From positions 1 through 35,113 of the IMG/VR virus record IMGVR_UViG_3300017971_003166: a DNA stretch of 35,113 bases, one strand, 5' to 3'. The position numbers and the translations under genes are program-made. The notes beneath the pieces were generated by a model that saw nothing but the letters and a program-made list of their open reading frames with translations, searched no databases and was not told the DNA's origin. The stretch comes from a virus. This document shows positions 15,570 to 25,400 of the stretch, piece by piece (the first letter of the stretch is position 1; each line of letters begins with the position of its first letter).

Positions 15570-18500
15570 ATGAAAGTCTATCAGCCAGAAAAACCAATTA
15601 ACAAGCAAGCATCCACAAAGAAAGATCAGCAGCTTGACGAGGTATTTACTGGCGTAAAAGATGATTTTAGCGGCCAGTACCTCCTTGGGAGACAAATCGC
15701 CCATGAATATAATTCTCCTGCTGTTAATGCATTGAAAAGACATACAAACAATACCAAAACTTCTGAAAATGTCAAGAATATTGAAAATATTAAGGAAAAG
15801 GACAAACCTCTTGAGGAACCATGGATTGACCCTGTTTCAGCCTTTGCCGGTGGATTTGGTGGGGCTGGAAAAATAGCTATAAGCTCTGGGATGAAACTGT
15901 TGCCATCTTTAGGCCGAGCAATAACATCCGGTGTGATAGGTGCGGTGTCTGATGTTCCTGTCGGCATGGCAACTGAAAAGATAGGCGAGAAGGTTCCGGG
16001 GTTGGCTTTGCCGTTTAATGTTTTAACGGGAATGGTTTCTGGTGTAACCATTGAGAGGGCGATTGAAAAGCGTGTTGTCAAGATGCTCGGAAAGGACGCT
16101 ACTACTGAAGCTATTGAAGAGGGGGTTAAAAAAGTCCGAAAGGTCTTAGATTCGGGAGAACCGGATGAAATTGGACAAAAGGTTATTAATGATTTACAGG
16201 GAGAGGTTTCTGTAAGCGAAGCTAAAAAAGTATTGGGCTCCGGTGTTCCTAAAAGTGAACAGGATTTGGGTACAGCTGTTGAAAAGTTCGATCAACCCGG
16301 GAAACCCTATAAAACAGATAAATACGCTGTCAATATCAATATGGAACGTATTGATACAACCGATGATATTGACTCAATAATTCGTAAAACCGCTAAGACT
16401 TTTTCTACAGAGATAGGCGAAGCCCGGCGTGGTGTCAGAACCAATAAAGAAACCGAGAGGGTTTCAAATCTTATAGGCATGACTCCGCAACAGCTTTTGA
16501 AACGCCGTAAAGGTCAAGCATTTAACGCCGAAGAAGCTGTAGCTGCAAGACGCATATTAGTGTCATCATCTGAGAATTTGGCTAATTTAGCTAAAAAAGT
16601 AAATACCTTAGAGGCTACAGATTTAGACAAATTTGAGTTCCGAAAGGCTTTAAACCTTCATTATGCAATACAAGCGCAAGTATCCGGTATGACCGCCGAG
16701 GCCGGGCGTGCGTTACAATCGTTTAATATTAAGTCTAAAAGTTCTGAGATAAGGGTTAATCAGATAAAAGACTTTTTGGAAGAATTGCCGGGTGGAGCGT
16801 CAACCGAAAAAATGGCAGAGGCTTTATCTTCTTTTGAATCACCGGAACAAATCAGTACTTTTGTCAAACAGGTTCAGAGAGCAACAACAACGGATATGTT
16901 CCTTGAGGCATGGATTAACGGTTTATTGTCTGGACCTCAGACTCACGCTGTTAACATGCTTTCAAACACCCTAAACGCCCTTTGGCAAATCCCTGAAAGA
17001 TTTGTAGCGGCTGAGATAGGCCGTATATTTGGGAGCCAGGCAATATCAGAAAGAGAAACCGCTCATTTAGCTTATGGGCTTGTTGAAGGGTTTAAGGACG
17101 GCTTAAAATCTTTTGCCCGTGTCGTTAAAACCGGTGAGGCCGAAGATGTTTTAAGTAAATTAGAGTCTGCAAGGTATAAGTCTATAAGCGCTGAGAATAT
17201 CAGACAGCTTCCATCAATCAATAAAATAACCCCTAATGCCTTCATAGAGGGCGGAATGGCGGCAAAGGCGGCTGATCTATTAGGAGAAGGAATAAGACTG
17301 CCAGGGCGCTTTCTTATGGCCGAGGATGACCTTTTTAAAAGCATTGGCTACCGCATGGAATTAAGAGCCAGAGCGTTTAGAACAGTTTTGGAAGAGGGGC
17401 TTGAAGGAGATGAGGCTGCAAAGAGAATGCAGGACATTTTAAATGATCCCGAAATTCATGCGCCTGACGTTCATTTAGCGGCTGTTGATGCATCACGGTA
17501 TCAGACATTTACCAAACCCTTAGAAAGTAGAATTTTAAGGGATATATCAAAGAGTAAAAACCCTGCTTTAAAAATTCTTGTGCCGTTTATAAGAACTCCA
17601 ACCAATATTTTAAAGTTCGGATTTGAACGATCACCTTTAGCTCCGCTGATGAAAAATGTTCGTTCGGATATTTCTGCAGGTGGGGCAAGAAGGGATTTAG
17701 CTTTAGCTCGTATGTCTTTAGGCTCTATGGCAATGGCTGTTGCGGGTACTTTTGCGGCAATGGGTAAAATCACGGGTGGAGGTCCGTCAGGTGCGGATTA
17801 TTCGACATGGAGGCGAAAGAATCAACCATACTCAATTAAAATTGGTGATAAGTTTTATGCGTATAATCGTCTCGAACCTTTGGGAATGCTGTTTGGGTTA
17901 GCCGCTGATTTTACGCAAATTGCCGGATTTGCCGGGGAAGAATTGCAACCCGAAGTTGAAAAGATGGCAACAGCGATTATTGCGTCTATCTCTAAAAATG
18001 TGACTTCTAAGACATGGTTAAGAGGTATTTCTGAAGCTGTAAATGCCATGGAAGATCCGGATAGATACGGAAATAAATACCTTCAGAATTTTGCAAAATC
18101 TTTAGTTCCAACCGGAGCGGCGCAAATTGAAAGAACGGTAAATCCTGAGCTTGAAGCTGTGTATTCTATCATGGATGCTGTAAAATCAAGAATTATAGGT
18201 TTGTCTGATGATCTTCCAAGGCGGCGTAATCTCTGGGGAGAACCGATTTCAACGGCTATTAGTGAGGATAGAAGTTTTGCAGAAATAGTATATAGCGCAA
18301 TCAGTCCGGTTTATGTAGCCAAAGAGAAAGGCTCTCCCATTGATGATGAGTTGTTAAATCATCACATCCATATCAGAAAACCCGGAAGAACACAGTCCTT
18401 TGAGGGTATTAAAATAGAACTCACACCTCATCAATATGATGATTTTATCGTATGGATGAACGAAATCAGTCTGGATTCTACAGGAAAGAATCTTAAAAAC

Positions 18501-18683
18501 TCATTAAATGAAATGGTTCAGCGTGACAGTGTTTATAAAGAAGCAAATCCAGACCAAAAAGAAATGATGATACGCAATAAGTTCTTAGAAGCTAAAGAAC
18601 TCGCAAAAATAAAGTGGCTACAAAAATATTCACAATATCGAGAGTTAATTAGTCAGGAACATCTTTTAAGATCAATGAATTAA
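15570..18683 (+). CDS. largest internal virion (ejection) protein
   Basis: This 1037-residue protein occupies the T7 gp16 position. A glycine/alanine-rich hydrophobic region at about residues 85-170 (SAFAGGFGGAGKIAISSGMK) could insert in membrane. The block NGLLSGPQTHAVNM near residue 450 is a motif I know from many large phage internal proteins. A second hydrophobic helix lies near residue 712. No lytic transglycosylase catalytic motif was found, unlike T7 gp16. The protein probably enters the cell with the DNA. Its start follows the previous stop by 14 bases, with GGTGGGA upstream. Confidence 0.75.
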   Translation: MKVYQPEKPINKQASTKKDQQLDEVFTGVKDDFSGQYLLGRQIAHEYNSPAVNALKRHTNNTKTSENVKNIENIKEKDKPLEEPWIDPVSAFAGGFGGAGKIAISSGMKLLPSLGRAITSGVIGAVSDVPVGMATEKIGEKVPGLALPFNVLTGMVSGVTIERAIEKRVVKMLGKDATTEAIEEGVKKVRKVLDSGEPDEIGQKVINDLQGEVSVSEAKKVLGSGVPKSEQDLGTAVEKFDQPGKPYKTDKYAVNINMERIDTTDDIDSIIRKTAKTFSTEIGEARRGVRTNKETERVSNLIGMTPQQLLKRRKGQAFNAEEAVAARRILVSSSENLANLAKKVNTLEATDLDKFEFRKALNLHYAIQAQVSGMTAEAGRALQSFNIKSKSSEIRVNQIKDFLEELPGGASTEKMAEALSSFESPEQISTFVKQVQRATTTDMFLEAWINGLLSGPQTHAVNMLSNTLNALWQIPERFVAAEIGRIFGSQAISERETAHLAYGLVEGFKDGLKSFARVVKTGEAEDVLSKLESARYKSISAENIRQLPSINKITPNAFIEGGMAAKAADLLGEGIRLPGRFLMAEDDLFKSIGYRMELRARAFRTVLEEGLEGDEAAKRMQDILNDPEIHAPDVHLAAVDASRYQTFTKPLESRILRDISKSKNPALKILVPFIRTPTNILKFGFERSPLAPLMKNVRSDISAGGARRDLALARMSLGSMAMAVAGTFAAMGKITGGGPSGADYSTWRRKNQPYSIKIGDKFYAYNRLEPLGMLFGLAADFTQIAGFAGEELQPEVEKMATAIIASISKNVTSKTWLRGISEAVNAMEDPDRYGNKYLQNFAKSLVPTGAAQIERTVNPELEAVYSIMDAVKSRIIGLSDDLPRRRNLWGEPISTAISEDRSFAEIVYSAISPVYVAKEKGSPIDDELLNHHIHIRKPGRTQSFEGIKIELTPHQYDDFIVWMNEISLDSTGKNLKNSLNEMVQRDSVYKEANPDQKEMMIRNKFLEAKELAKIKWLQKYSQYRELISQEHLLRSMN

Positions 18684-18695
18684 AAGGAAGAAACA

Positions 18696-19820
18696 ATGAC
18701 AATCTCAGCCTCAACAGGAAGAGTTCAACATAATTGCAACGGTTCTTTAACAGAATTCGACTTTACGTTTCCAATCAATGAAACTTCGGATTTGACGATT
18801 ATCCTCACGGATTCAGACGATAACGATACGACATTGACAGAAACAACCGATTACTCTGTTTCCGCCACTAATGACGATTACTCAGACGGCGGCACCGTGA
18901 CAACCGTGGAAACCTATGCTTCTGGATATACTCTCACGATTTTAAGAGCCATCCCACACACCCAGGCATCGAATTTCATTGAAGGCATGGCCACTCTTTA
19001 TGAAACCTTTGAGAATTCACTTGATAAATTAACAATGGCGATTCAGGATCTTAAAGGTTCTCTATCAAGAGTGTTGGCATTTCCTGATTCTATATCTTCG
19101 AGCATTGATCCGACCCTTCCGCTTCCTTCTGCAGGGGGCGTACTTGGCTGGAATGTAAGTTTGGATGGGCTTGAAAACGTCTTTGATCTATCTGCCTATG
19201 CTGGCGTGATAAGTTCATTTGCCGAAACCCTGCTCGATGATACTGATGCGGCTGCCATGTTAGCCACTTTGGGTTTGACAAACTTTATTGAGGCCGATGC
19301 GGTTATCACAGACAATACCCTTGTCCGGGGAGATGGCGGCGCAAGAAAAGTGCAAAAATGTTCCACTATTACCGTTACCGACGATGGCGAAATGGTAAAT
19401 ACCGGCCAGCCAAGTTTTCTGGCTTATCCGGCGGCGGAACAGCAAAATTTTGCAAAAGATAGTGCTGTTGAAGTGGTGTTTGGAACGGAAGTTTTTGACG
19501 TTGGGAGTAACTTTGCATCAAATATATTTACCGCTCCTGTGGATGGTAAATATCTTTTGAGTGTTTCTATGCGGCTTAAAAATCTCGATTCAGCCGCGAC
19601 TTATTATTACATTTGTATTAACACCAGCAATAGAAGCTATTTAGCCTATCTCGATCCAACTAAGTTTTCTGCTGATGTTGGAAATTTTTCCATGGCCATT
19701 GCTGTTGTGGCCGATATGGATGCCACGGATACGGCTAAAGTTGAAGTGTATCAGTCCGGCGGAACTGCTCAAACGGACATAGATACAAATACATACTTTT
19801 CAGGCGCACTGATTTGTTAA
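18696..19820 (+). CDS. T7-type tail fibre with C1q-like tip
   Basis: This encodes 374 residues, with AAAAGGAAG upstream. The first 150 residues match the T7 gp17-type fibre N-terminus that attaches to the tail: FDFTFPINETSDLTIIL, then TIEY-like strands, IPHTQASNF and ENSLDKLTMAIQDL. The last 140 residues form a C1q/TNF-like jelly roll (FTAPVDGKYLLSVSMRL, then VEVYQSGGTAQTD, ending YFSGALIC), a common receptor-binding trimer tip. The fibre is short, so the proteins encoded next may contribute host recognition. Confidence 0.85.
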   Translation: MTISASTGRVQHNCNGSLTEFDFTFPINETSDLTIILTDSDDNDTTLTETTDYSVSATNDDYSDGGTVTTVETYASGYTLTILRAIPHTQASNFIEGMATLYETFENSLDKLTMAIQDLKGSLSRVLAFPDSISSSIDPTLPLPSAGGVLGWNVSLDGLENVFDLSAYAGVISSFAETLLDDTDAAAMLATLGLTNFIEADAVITDNTLVRGDGGARKVQKCSTITVTDDGEMVNTGQPSFLAYPAAEQQNFAKDSAVEVVFGTEVFDVGSNFASNIFTAPVDGKYLLSVSMRLKNLDSAATYYYICINTSNRSYLAYLDPTKFSADVGNFSMAIAVVADMDATDTAKVEVYQSGGTAQTDIDTNTYFSGALIC

Positions 19821-19834
19821 AAAGGGAGAGACAG

Positions 19835-20074
19835 ATGAACATAACTATAACTATTACAAAAAGAGAAAACGAAATTCTCGAATCGTATTTAGGTATCGGT
19901 AAGGTTCAGGAGTGGCTTCAGCATTGCATTGATAATAAGATCCGCAAACGGCTGGATGCTGTCATTATAGAACAAACAAATCTGAATCCAGAAAAACTGG
20001 CCAAAGCCGAAAAGATAGAGGCTATTAAAAGTGTAGCATTGCCAACACGCAACCAAAGAACCAAGGGAGTTTAA
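19835..20074 (+). CDS. small protein after the tail fibre
   Basis: The ATG at 19835 has AAAGGGAGAG just upstream and gives 79 residues; a TTG seven codons earlier overlaps the fibre stop but is less likely. The protein is helical, with ILESYLGIGKVQEWLQHCID followed by a basic tail. Similar small proteins follow tail-fibre genes in other phages; a fibre-assembly chaperone is possible but unproven. Confidence 0.65.
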   Translation: MNITITITKRENEILESYLGIGKVQEWLQHCIDNKIRKRLDAVIIEQTNLNPEKLAKAEKIEAIKSVALPTRNQRTKGV

Positions 20075-20075
20075 A

Positions 20076-20561
20076 ATGAAACGTATTAAAATTGCAATTT
20101 TAACGATGTTTATTCTTTTGCTTTGTGCATGCTATTCATGGGCCTCATGGACGCTCACTGTCAGCAGGGTTGCGAGAACGCCGCATTATCTTTACTGGAA
20201 AGTGGTTTGTACGTCAGACGGTAGTGCTTTGTCAGCTACGGATTTGCTTGCACTGTCAACCCTCGATCCACAGCTTAAATATGAGATGCAGGGTGCAACA
20301 ATGATGATTATGGATGTAATCCCAGGGACCGGCGGGGTTATCCCAAATACCACGATTGACGTAACCTGGTCAAACTCCTTGGTGGATGTTTACGATAACG
20401 ATGCCTTTTCCAAAGATGCTGACACGCCGGGAAACGATCTCAGCGAGGACTATAATCAGTATCCGCCAATATTGGAACAGCTAAAGCTCACTCTCAATGA
20501 CATTGGAGATAGCGGCGATCAAGTGACATTGGGAATTCTTTGCTGGATCGAGGGTGAATAG
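20076..20561 (+). CDS. exported protein after tail fibre
   Basis: This 161-residue protein starts with a signal peptide: MKRIKIA, the core ILTMFILLLCACYSW, and a likely cut after WAS. The two cysteines in LLLCAC could instead mark a lipoprotein. The mature domain is beta-rich (SWTLTVSRVARTPHYLYWKV) and ends in LTLNDIGDSGDQVTLGILCW. It begins two bases after the previous stop. It is the first of four consecutive exported proteins. The role is unknown; the domain style is phage-structural rather than enzymatic. Confidence 0.7.
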   Translation: MKRIKIAILTMFILLLCACYSWASWTLTVSRVARTPHYLYWKVVCTSDGSALSATDLLALSTLDPQLKYEMQGATMMIMDVIPGTGGVIPNTTIDVTWSNSLVDVYDNDAFSKDADTPGNDLSEDYNQYPPILEQLKLTLNDIGDSGDQVTLGILCWIEGE

Positions 20562-20570
20562 GGGGTTGTT

Positions 20571-21785
20571 ATGAAGAGATTTATTCCTATAATAGTTTTA
20601 ATTTCAGCTCTTATAGCGCTTGGGTTTTGTCCACAACCAAAATCACTCACCCTTTCCGATGCCGACACCATAGCGGCGGCGTTTGGTGCAGATGTAATCA
20701 AACACTCTATGGTTGACCTTGAGGCAGATGATTTTGAGGCCTCCGGTACTACAGTGCAATTAGTTGCTGAGATACCACACACAGACGCAGCCCAAATATG
20801 GAGTGAAGTTCAAACATTTCAAGACGACGATGGCACATTTGTCAATACTTCTCAAACTATATGGGTCGGTTACGATTCATCGGACGCTCGTTATGCCTTG
20901 AAATATAAAACCGATACCACAGCACAAACTGATGAAGAATTAGACGCTTCTGAAACTGCGATAACCGTTGACGATTCCAGCCTACTTACTGCCAATGAAG
21001 TAATTTTAATTGAAAGTGAGTTCATGTCAGTGAGTTCTATTGACGATGGAACGACAATCACGGTTGTCAGGGGTGTTTTAGGTTCAACGGCTGCCACGCA
21101 TACGACCAATCAAGATATATACGAGTTGAGTACAGTTTTTGCTTTCGATCTCGCAAACAAGACAAAGTATTCAGTTCCGACTGAAAATCCTGAAGTTATT
21201 TTAAACGATATAAATAACCCTGGTTCAGATAAATATTCAGTGAGCATTGGTGCTCAATATGTTGACGGAGCAGACGGTTCAGAAAATAATGATGTTTATA
21301 TTTATGCCAATAAGGGCGGTTCAAAGACTACGATTGCCAAATATGATGAAGATTTGGATAAGTGGATATTTCCAGCTTCTATAATCAAGGCTTATGAACC
21401 ACGGCAGATTATTGTTGTTGAATATACAACAGATTGGGCTACAGGTGATGGCGCAGCATACTTTCAAATAGACAAAAAAGTAGCAGGGATGAACCTTGTG
21501 GATGTTCATGCTGAATGTATTACCGCTGGAACCGGAACCGGGACGGATACATCAGATATCCAAATTTATAACTTAACCCAAACCGCTGATATGCTTTCCA
21601 CGAAATTAACCATAGATGAAGATGAGACTGGTTCAGACACGGCGGCCACGGCAGCGGTAATCGACACAAACAACGATGATGTGGCTGAAAACGATGTTAT
21701 TCGGGTAGATATTGATGCGGTAACGCCTACTACCGATCCTAAAGGATTAATTTTGATTCTCGGATTTCAGGAGCCAGCGATATGA
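20571..21785 (+). CDS. exported protein with phage-fibre-type domains
   Basis: This encodes 404 residues, with GGGGG and a short spacer upstream. The N-terminus KRFIPIIVLISALIALGF looks like a signal peptide. About residues 115-185 form a beta module (TAITVDDSSLLTANEVILIE to TVVRGVLGSTAATHTTN) repeated in many phage adsorption proteins. The last 130 residues match a common fibre-end domain (VAGMNLVDVHAECITAGTGT, then MLSTKLTIDEDE and VIDTNNDDVAENDVIRVDID). Virion-type domains behind an export signal are odd. The gene overlaps the next by ATGA. Confidence 0.75.
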   Translation: MKRFIPIIVLISALIALGFCPQPKSLTLSDADTIAAAFGADVIKHSMVDLEADDFEASGTTVQLVAEIPHTDAAQIWSEVQTFQDDDGTFVNTSQTIWVGYDSSDARYALKYKTDTTAQTDEELDASETAITVDDSSLLTANEVILIESEFMSVSSIDDGTTITVVRGVLGSTAATHTTNQDIYELSTVFAFDLANKTKYSVPTENPEVILNDINNPGSDKYSVSIGAQYVDGADGSENNDVYIYANKGGSKTTIAKYDEDLDKWIFPASIIKAYEPRQIIVVEYTTDWATGDGAAYFQIDKKVAGMNLVDVHAECITAGTGTGTDTSDIQIYNLTQTADMLSTKLTIDEDETGSDTAATAAVIDTNNDDVAENDVIRVDIDAVTPTTDPKGLILILGFQEPAI

Positions 21786-22375
21786 TAAGACGATTTTTAT
21801 TTGTTATACTACTTGTATGTTTTGCTTCTGTTACCAGTGCAGACATTGTAATGAAAGTCCCTTCTGTCGCTACTTGCGATGAACAACAATCAGAGGAAGG
21901 AGCATCTTCATCCCCCGCCGCTGTTGCCAGAGCAGCCGATAATAAATACAGGGCCAGTCGGTTTCAATACACAGGTCCAAATAGTGAAGGCGTTTGTCAG
22001 GTTAATGCCTTCATCCATTTCACGGGGTCAAGTTCACATGAGTACAAAATTGCTATTTTTGCTGATGACGGGGGCAGTCCTGCGAAGCCTACAGGTGCGG
22101 CACTTGGCACATCTGATGCCGTTGAGTGTAACGGTATTGGAGGGAGTGAGGTCGAAACAGCCTTTACTTTTAGCACTCCGTCAAGTGGCTTAACATTAAA
22201 TAATTACTACCATGTTTCCTTATATTCCGACACTACTGACGGGAGTAACTACGTCACTTGGCACGACGCCAATGGAACAGTGGAAGTCCAGAGTTACTCG
22301 TCTGATGGGTCGTCGTGGGATAATGAGGGGACAAGTAAGACGTACAAATACGTTCTGTTTACGAAATCACCATGA
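21782..22375 (+). CDS. exported beta-sandwich protein
   Basis: This 197-residue protein starts in an ATGA overlap with the previous stop. The signal peptide RRFLFVILLVCFASVTSA is cut before DIVMK. The mature part is a single beta domain with many S, T, G and aromatic residues (FIHFTGSSSHEYKIAIFADD, then LNNYYHVSLYSDTTDGS), similar to jelly-roll modules found in bacterial exported proteins and phage spikes. It is translationally coupled on both sides. The function is unknown. Confidence 0.7.
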   Translation: MIRRFLFVILLVCFASVTSADIVMKVPSVATCDEQQSEEGASSSPAAVARAADNKYRASRFQYTGPNSEGVCQVNAFIHFTGSSSHEYKIAIFADDGGSPAKPTGAALGTSDAVECNGIGGSEVETAFTFSTPSSGLTLNNYYHVSLYSDTTDGSNYVTWHDANGTVEVQSYSSDGSSWDNEGTSKTYKYVLFTKSP

Positions 22376-24642
22376 AAAAACACTTTATATATACGTCAAC
22401 AATGCTTCTTCTATCTGTCGCTATATCGGTAATGCTCGTATATGCGGCATACACCGAGACTCATTACGTTTGCAGGGACGGTCATGGTGCTGGTTTAGAG
22501 GATGGCACAAGCGAAGCCAACTGTTGGGATGGTTTTGATGCTATCCAATGGGATACCGATGATGCCGATGATAATAAAGTAGGTCCAAACGATGTTTTAT
22601 ATCTTTGCGAAGATGAAACCTACTATGAAACCTTGACGGTAGGTTCATCGGGAACATCAGGCAATGTGATTACCATTACACATGAAGTTGGAGAAAGTCC
22701 TAAGATTAGTATGGGTGAAGAAATAAGTGCCTGGACAGTGCATAATCCAGGTACGAATAATGATATATACAAGGCTTCCACTACCACCATGAATCCTTGG
22801 GGTGTCGCATGTGGAAGTCCATTGGTGCTATTACCAAAGCATATGTATGGGGATTCATTCTGCGATTGTGATTATGATCGTCCGGCATCCTCAAATTCAA
22901 ATCCTTCTGTATCAGATTTAGATGATAATATGCTTGATGAACATTCATGGTTCCCTCAAGATGAGAATATGGTGTACATTCACTCGTCCGACGGTGCGCC
23001 AGGTACTTGTGTCGTTGGCGTAAGAGTGAGGGGTATTCACCTTGACGGTAAAGATTATATCACAATAGATGGGATTGATGTGGATGGGCCAGGCGGAAGG
23101 GATGCTGCATACGAGGGGAGTGGCTATCACTCATACTATAATGGTGATGGTTATGCAGCTATTGATCTTGAAGACTCAAACTATAATACCATTCAAAATC
23201 TTACTATCAGGAACACGGTAGCTGCGGCTATTCGACTTGATAATAACTCAGATAATAATACTGTTGATAACGTAACAATTTCATGGGCAAGAAACGGAGT
23301 TTCGGGCTATGACAGTGACTATAACACCGTCAAAAACTGTACTATGACAAACATTGGAGCACAACTTGGGTCATTTGGTGATAGGGGTATGGTATCTTCT
23401 TGGGGAAATCACTGGACAGTTGAGTATAATCACTTTGAGAATCATGGTTGGGCAGACCAAAGAACTTTGATGGGAACTTACGAACAGATTATGGATAGAG
23501 CAGTTACATTCTGTTGTGGAGAGTTGAGAAATCCAGAAGAAGAAACGGCTTATAATATTGTAAGGTTTAATTACTTTAAAAACATAGGTTCTGGCGCTAT
23601 TTACTTCAATGATGGTGGTTACAATGAGGCTTATGGCAATGTAATAAATGGTTGGAATTTATCCCCTCCAAACACGACACAGGATAGAGGGCATTGCATT
23701 TCATCAAAGCCCGATGGTAGTGATTACCACGAAAATGTAAAAATTTATAACAATACCGTTACAAACGGAGTGAGAAACCACATTGAAGATGGAGATGAAG
23801 TTGCTTTCCGATTCTGTGGCTACCATAAAAACTCGGAGATAAAGAATAATATTGCTACAGGTAATGAGGCTGGTATGCTCGCCATTCGGGTAATGGGGAA
23901 TGATGCCAGTACGGGTAATGTGATTGCACAAAATATTTTTGAATGTCCTTCTGGTAACTGTGGTAGGCGTGATACAGAAACACCTACTTATTGGGCATAC
24001 AATAAAATGGAAGGTAACGAAGAGGGAGAATTCCAGTATGACATAAATGCTACAGACGAATTCAGCAGTGTAATTGGAACTGACGAAACAGCCGCTACAT
24101 TTGCAGATGAGGGAAATGAAGATTTCTCCCTACAAGTAGGCTCATCGGGTATTAATGACGGGGTAGATGTTGGAAACGGGACAGAAAGATACGGATGGAA
24201 AGCAGGAACCGGAAAGCCAGGAGCTGGCCTCACCCTTACTTTAATTGATCGAGATCAAACCCAATGGGATATGGGAGCTTATGTTGCTGATACAACAGCC
24301 CCAACCTCTCAATCGTTCGGTCCTGACGGAAACTTGTCTTATGCTACTACAAAAGAGATTTATCATAATACAGATGAAAGTTGTACCTGCAAATATGACA
24401 CAAGTGATAAGGCTTATGGTGATATGGCTAATACGATGGACGGTTCAGGAACAGGACATACAAAGACAATAGACGTTTCTGAAGGGGAGAATAATATTTA
24501 CTCTCGCTGTCAAGATCCCGCAGGTAACACACAGGATTCTTCGGCACATATTCAGTTTTGGGTACAAAGCGGATCGCAACCTACAAACCCATCTCCGGAC
24601 GGTATAAGTGTTGGAGTAAGTGGAAATTATGATACGCAATAA
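22372..24642 (+). CDS. exported parallel beta-helix (tailspike-like) protein
   Basis: This encodes 756 residues in an ATGA overlap with the previous gene. The signal peptide MKKHFIYTSTMLLLSVAISV ends near VYA. From about residue 210 to 560 there are repeated right-handed beta-helix turns: YNTIQNLTIRNTVAAAIRL, NNTVDNVTI, YNTVKNCTM, NEAYGNVINGW. An Ig-like C-terminal module follows (SQSFGPDGN, then GENNIYSRCQDPAGNTQDSS). Such helices bind or cleave polysaccharides; phage tailspikes use the same fold, but usually without a signal peptide. It may be a host-surface protein expressed from the phage. The catalytic residues cannot be assigned. Confidence 0.75.
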   Translation: MKKHFIYTSTMLLLSVAISVMLVYAAYTETHYVCRDGHGAGLEDGTSEANCWDGFDAIQWDTDDADDNKVGPNDVLYLCEDETYYETLTVGSSGTSGNVITITHEVGESPKISMGEEISAWTVHNPGTNNDIYKASTTTMNPWGVACGSPLVLLPKHMYGDSFCDCDYDRPASSNSNPSVSDLDDNMLDEHSWFPQDENMVYIHSSDGAPGTCVVGVRVRGIHLDGKDYITIDGIDVDGPGGRDAAYEGSGYHSYYNGDGYAAIDLEDSNYNTIQNLTIRNTVAAAIRLDNNSDNNTVDNVTISWARNGVSGYDSDYNTVKNCTMTNIGAQLGSFGDRGMVSSWGNHWTVEYNHFENHGWADQRTLMGTYEQIMDRAVTFCCGELRNPEEETAYNIVRFNYFKNIGSGAIYFNDGGYNEAYGNVINGWNLSPPNTTQDRGHCISSKPDGSDYHENVKIYNNTVTNGVRNHIEDGDEVAFRFCGYHKNSEIKNNIATGNEAGMLAIRVMGNDASTGNVIAQNIFECPSGNCGRRDTETPTYWAYNKMEGNEEGEFQYDINATDEFSSVIGTDETAATFADEGNEDFSLQVGSSGINDGVDVGNGTERYGWKAGTGKPGAGLTLTLIDRDQTQWDMGAYVADTTAPTSQSFGPDGNLSYATTKEIYHNTDESCTCKYDTSDKAYGDMANTMDGSGTGHTKTIDVSEGENNIYSRCQDPAGNTQDSSAHIQFWVQSGSQPTNPSPDGISVGVSGNYDTQ

Positions 24643-24651
24643 GAGGCAACC

Positions 24652-24993
24652 ATGAGCAACGACCTAAAAATCACAATCACACCGGAACAGTTTAACCAAA
24701 TACAGGACTCTGCCAACCAAAGTGCTATCGACAAAAAACTTGGGCTTATTTTTCAGGTGAACTCTGTCATGCAATCTGATGTAGGGGAATTAAAAGAATG
24801 TATGAAAAAACAGAAAGTACATTGTGAAGAAACCGTTAAGCGTATTGATAAGCGCATTAACGGTATAGTTGCCCCTACTAAGTTAAACAAAAAGAAGGTT
24901 GCCGGTGTATTTGGTGGTGGTGGTTTATTGACGACCATAATTATAAAAGGACCGGAATGGTTTAAGGCAATAGGTGAGTGGTTGAAGCAATGA
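24652..24993 (+). CDS. holin candidate
   Basis: This encodes 113 residues. A long charged helix with heptad-like spacing (residues 45-70, SDVGELKECMKKQKVHCEET) is followed by one membrane span (VAGVFGGGGLLTTIIIKG) and an amphipathic tail (PEWFKAIGEWLKQ). This resembles XhlA-type or single-span holins that permeabilise the inner membrane. It opens the lysis group, and its stop overlaps the next start by ATGA. Holin is the best reading from topology and context, not from sequence identity. Confidence 0.55.
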   Translation: MSNDLKITITPEQFNQIQDSANQSAIDKKLGLIFQVNSVMQSDVGELKECMKKQKVHCEETVKRIDKRINGIVAPTKLNKKKVAGVFGGGGLLTTIIIKGPEWFKAIGEWLKQ

Positions 24994-25400
24994 TTATTAT
25001 TCCCCACATTGAAATCATTAGAATTGAGGATGCTTTCCCTGTGGGTTGTTTCGGGAATTTACTTATATCGACAAGATATTTTTGTGTAACATTAGAACCG
25101 CCCGTATTTGAGAATAAAAGAAATTTTGCCTGTATACCTGCCGGTCAGTATGAATGTGAAAGAGTTTTATCTATGAAGTTTGGCACAACTTATGAAATAT
25201 TGAATGTTCCAAACAGAAGTTTAATTCGATTTCACAGTGGCAATAAGGTTCAAGATACAGAAGGATGTGTATGTTTAGGGGAATACATAGACCGTGACTC
25301 AGATGCAATAAGACGCTCGATGGATACCATGACACGGTTTAAAAATATAATGGCGCCATACCCGAAGTTCAGGTTGACAATTAAAGAGGCTTGGGACTGA
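24990..25400 (+). CDS. DUF5675 family lysis-cassette protein
   Basis: The ATG at 24990 overlaps the holin-candidate stop and gives 136 residues. The sequence FCVTLEPPVFENKRNFACIP, then AGQYECERVL, then VPNRSLIRFHSGNKVQDTEGCVCLG is the DUF5675 pattern: conserved TLE, CIPxGxY, HxGN and GC. The family is frequent in phages and mobile elements and is often next to lysis genes. A peptidoglycan-directed role is suspected but not established. No other endolysin is visible, so this is the likeliest muralytic candidate. Confidence 0.7.
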   Translation: MIIIPHIEIIRIEDAFPVGCFGNLLISTRYFCVTLEPPVFENKRNFACIPAGQYECERVLSMKFGTTYEILNVPNRSLIRFHSGNKVQDTEGCVCLGEYIDRDSDAIRRSMDTMTRFKNIMAPYPKFRLTIKEAWD

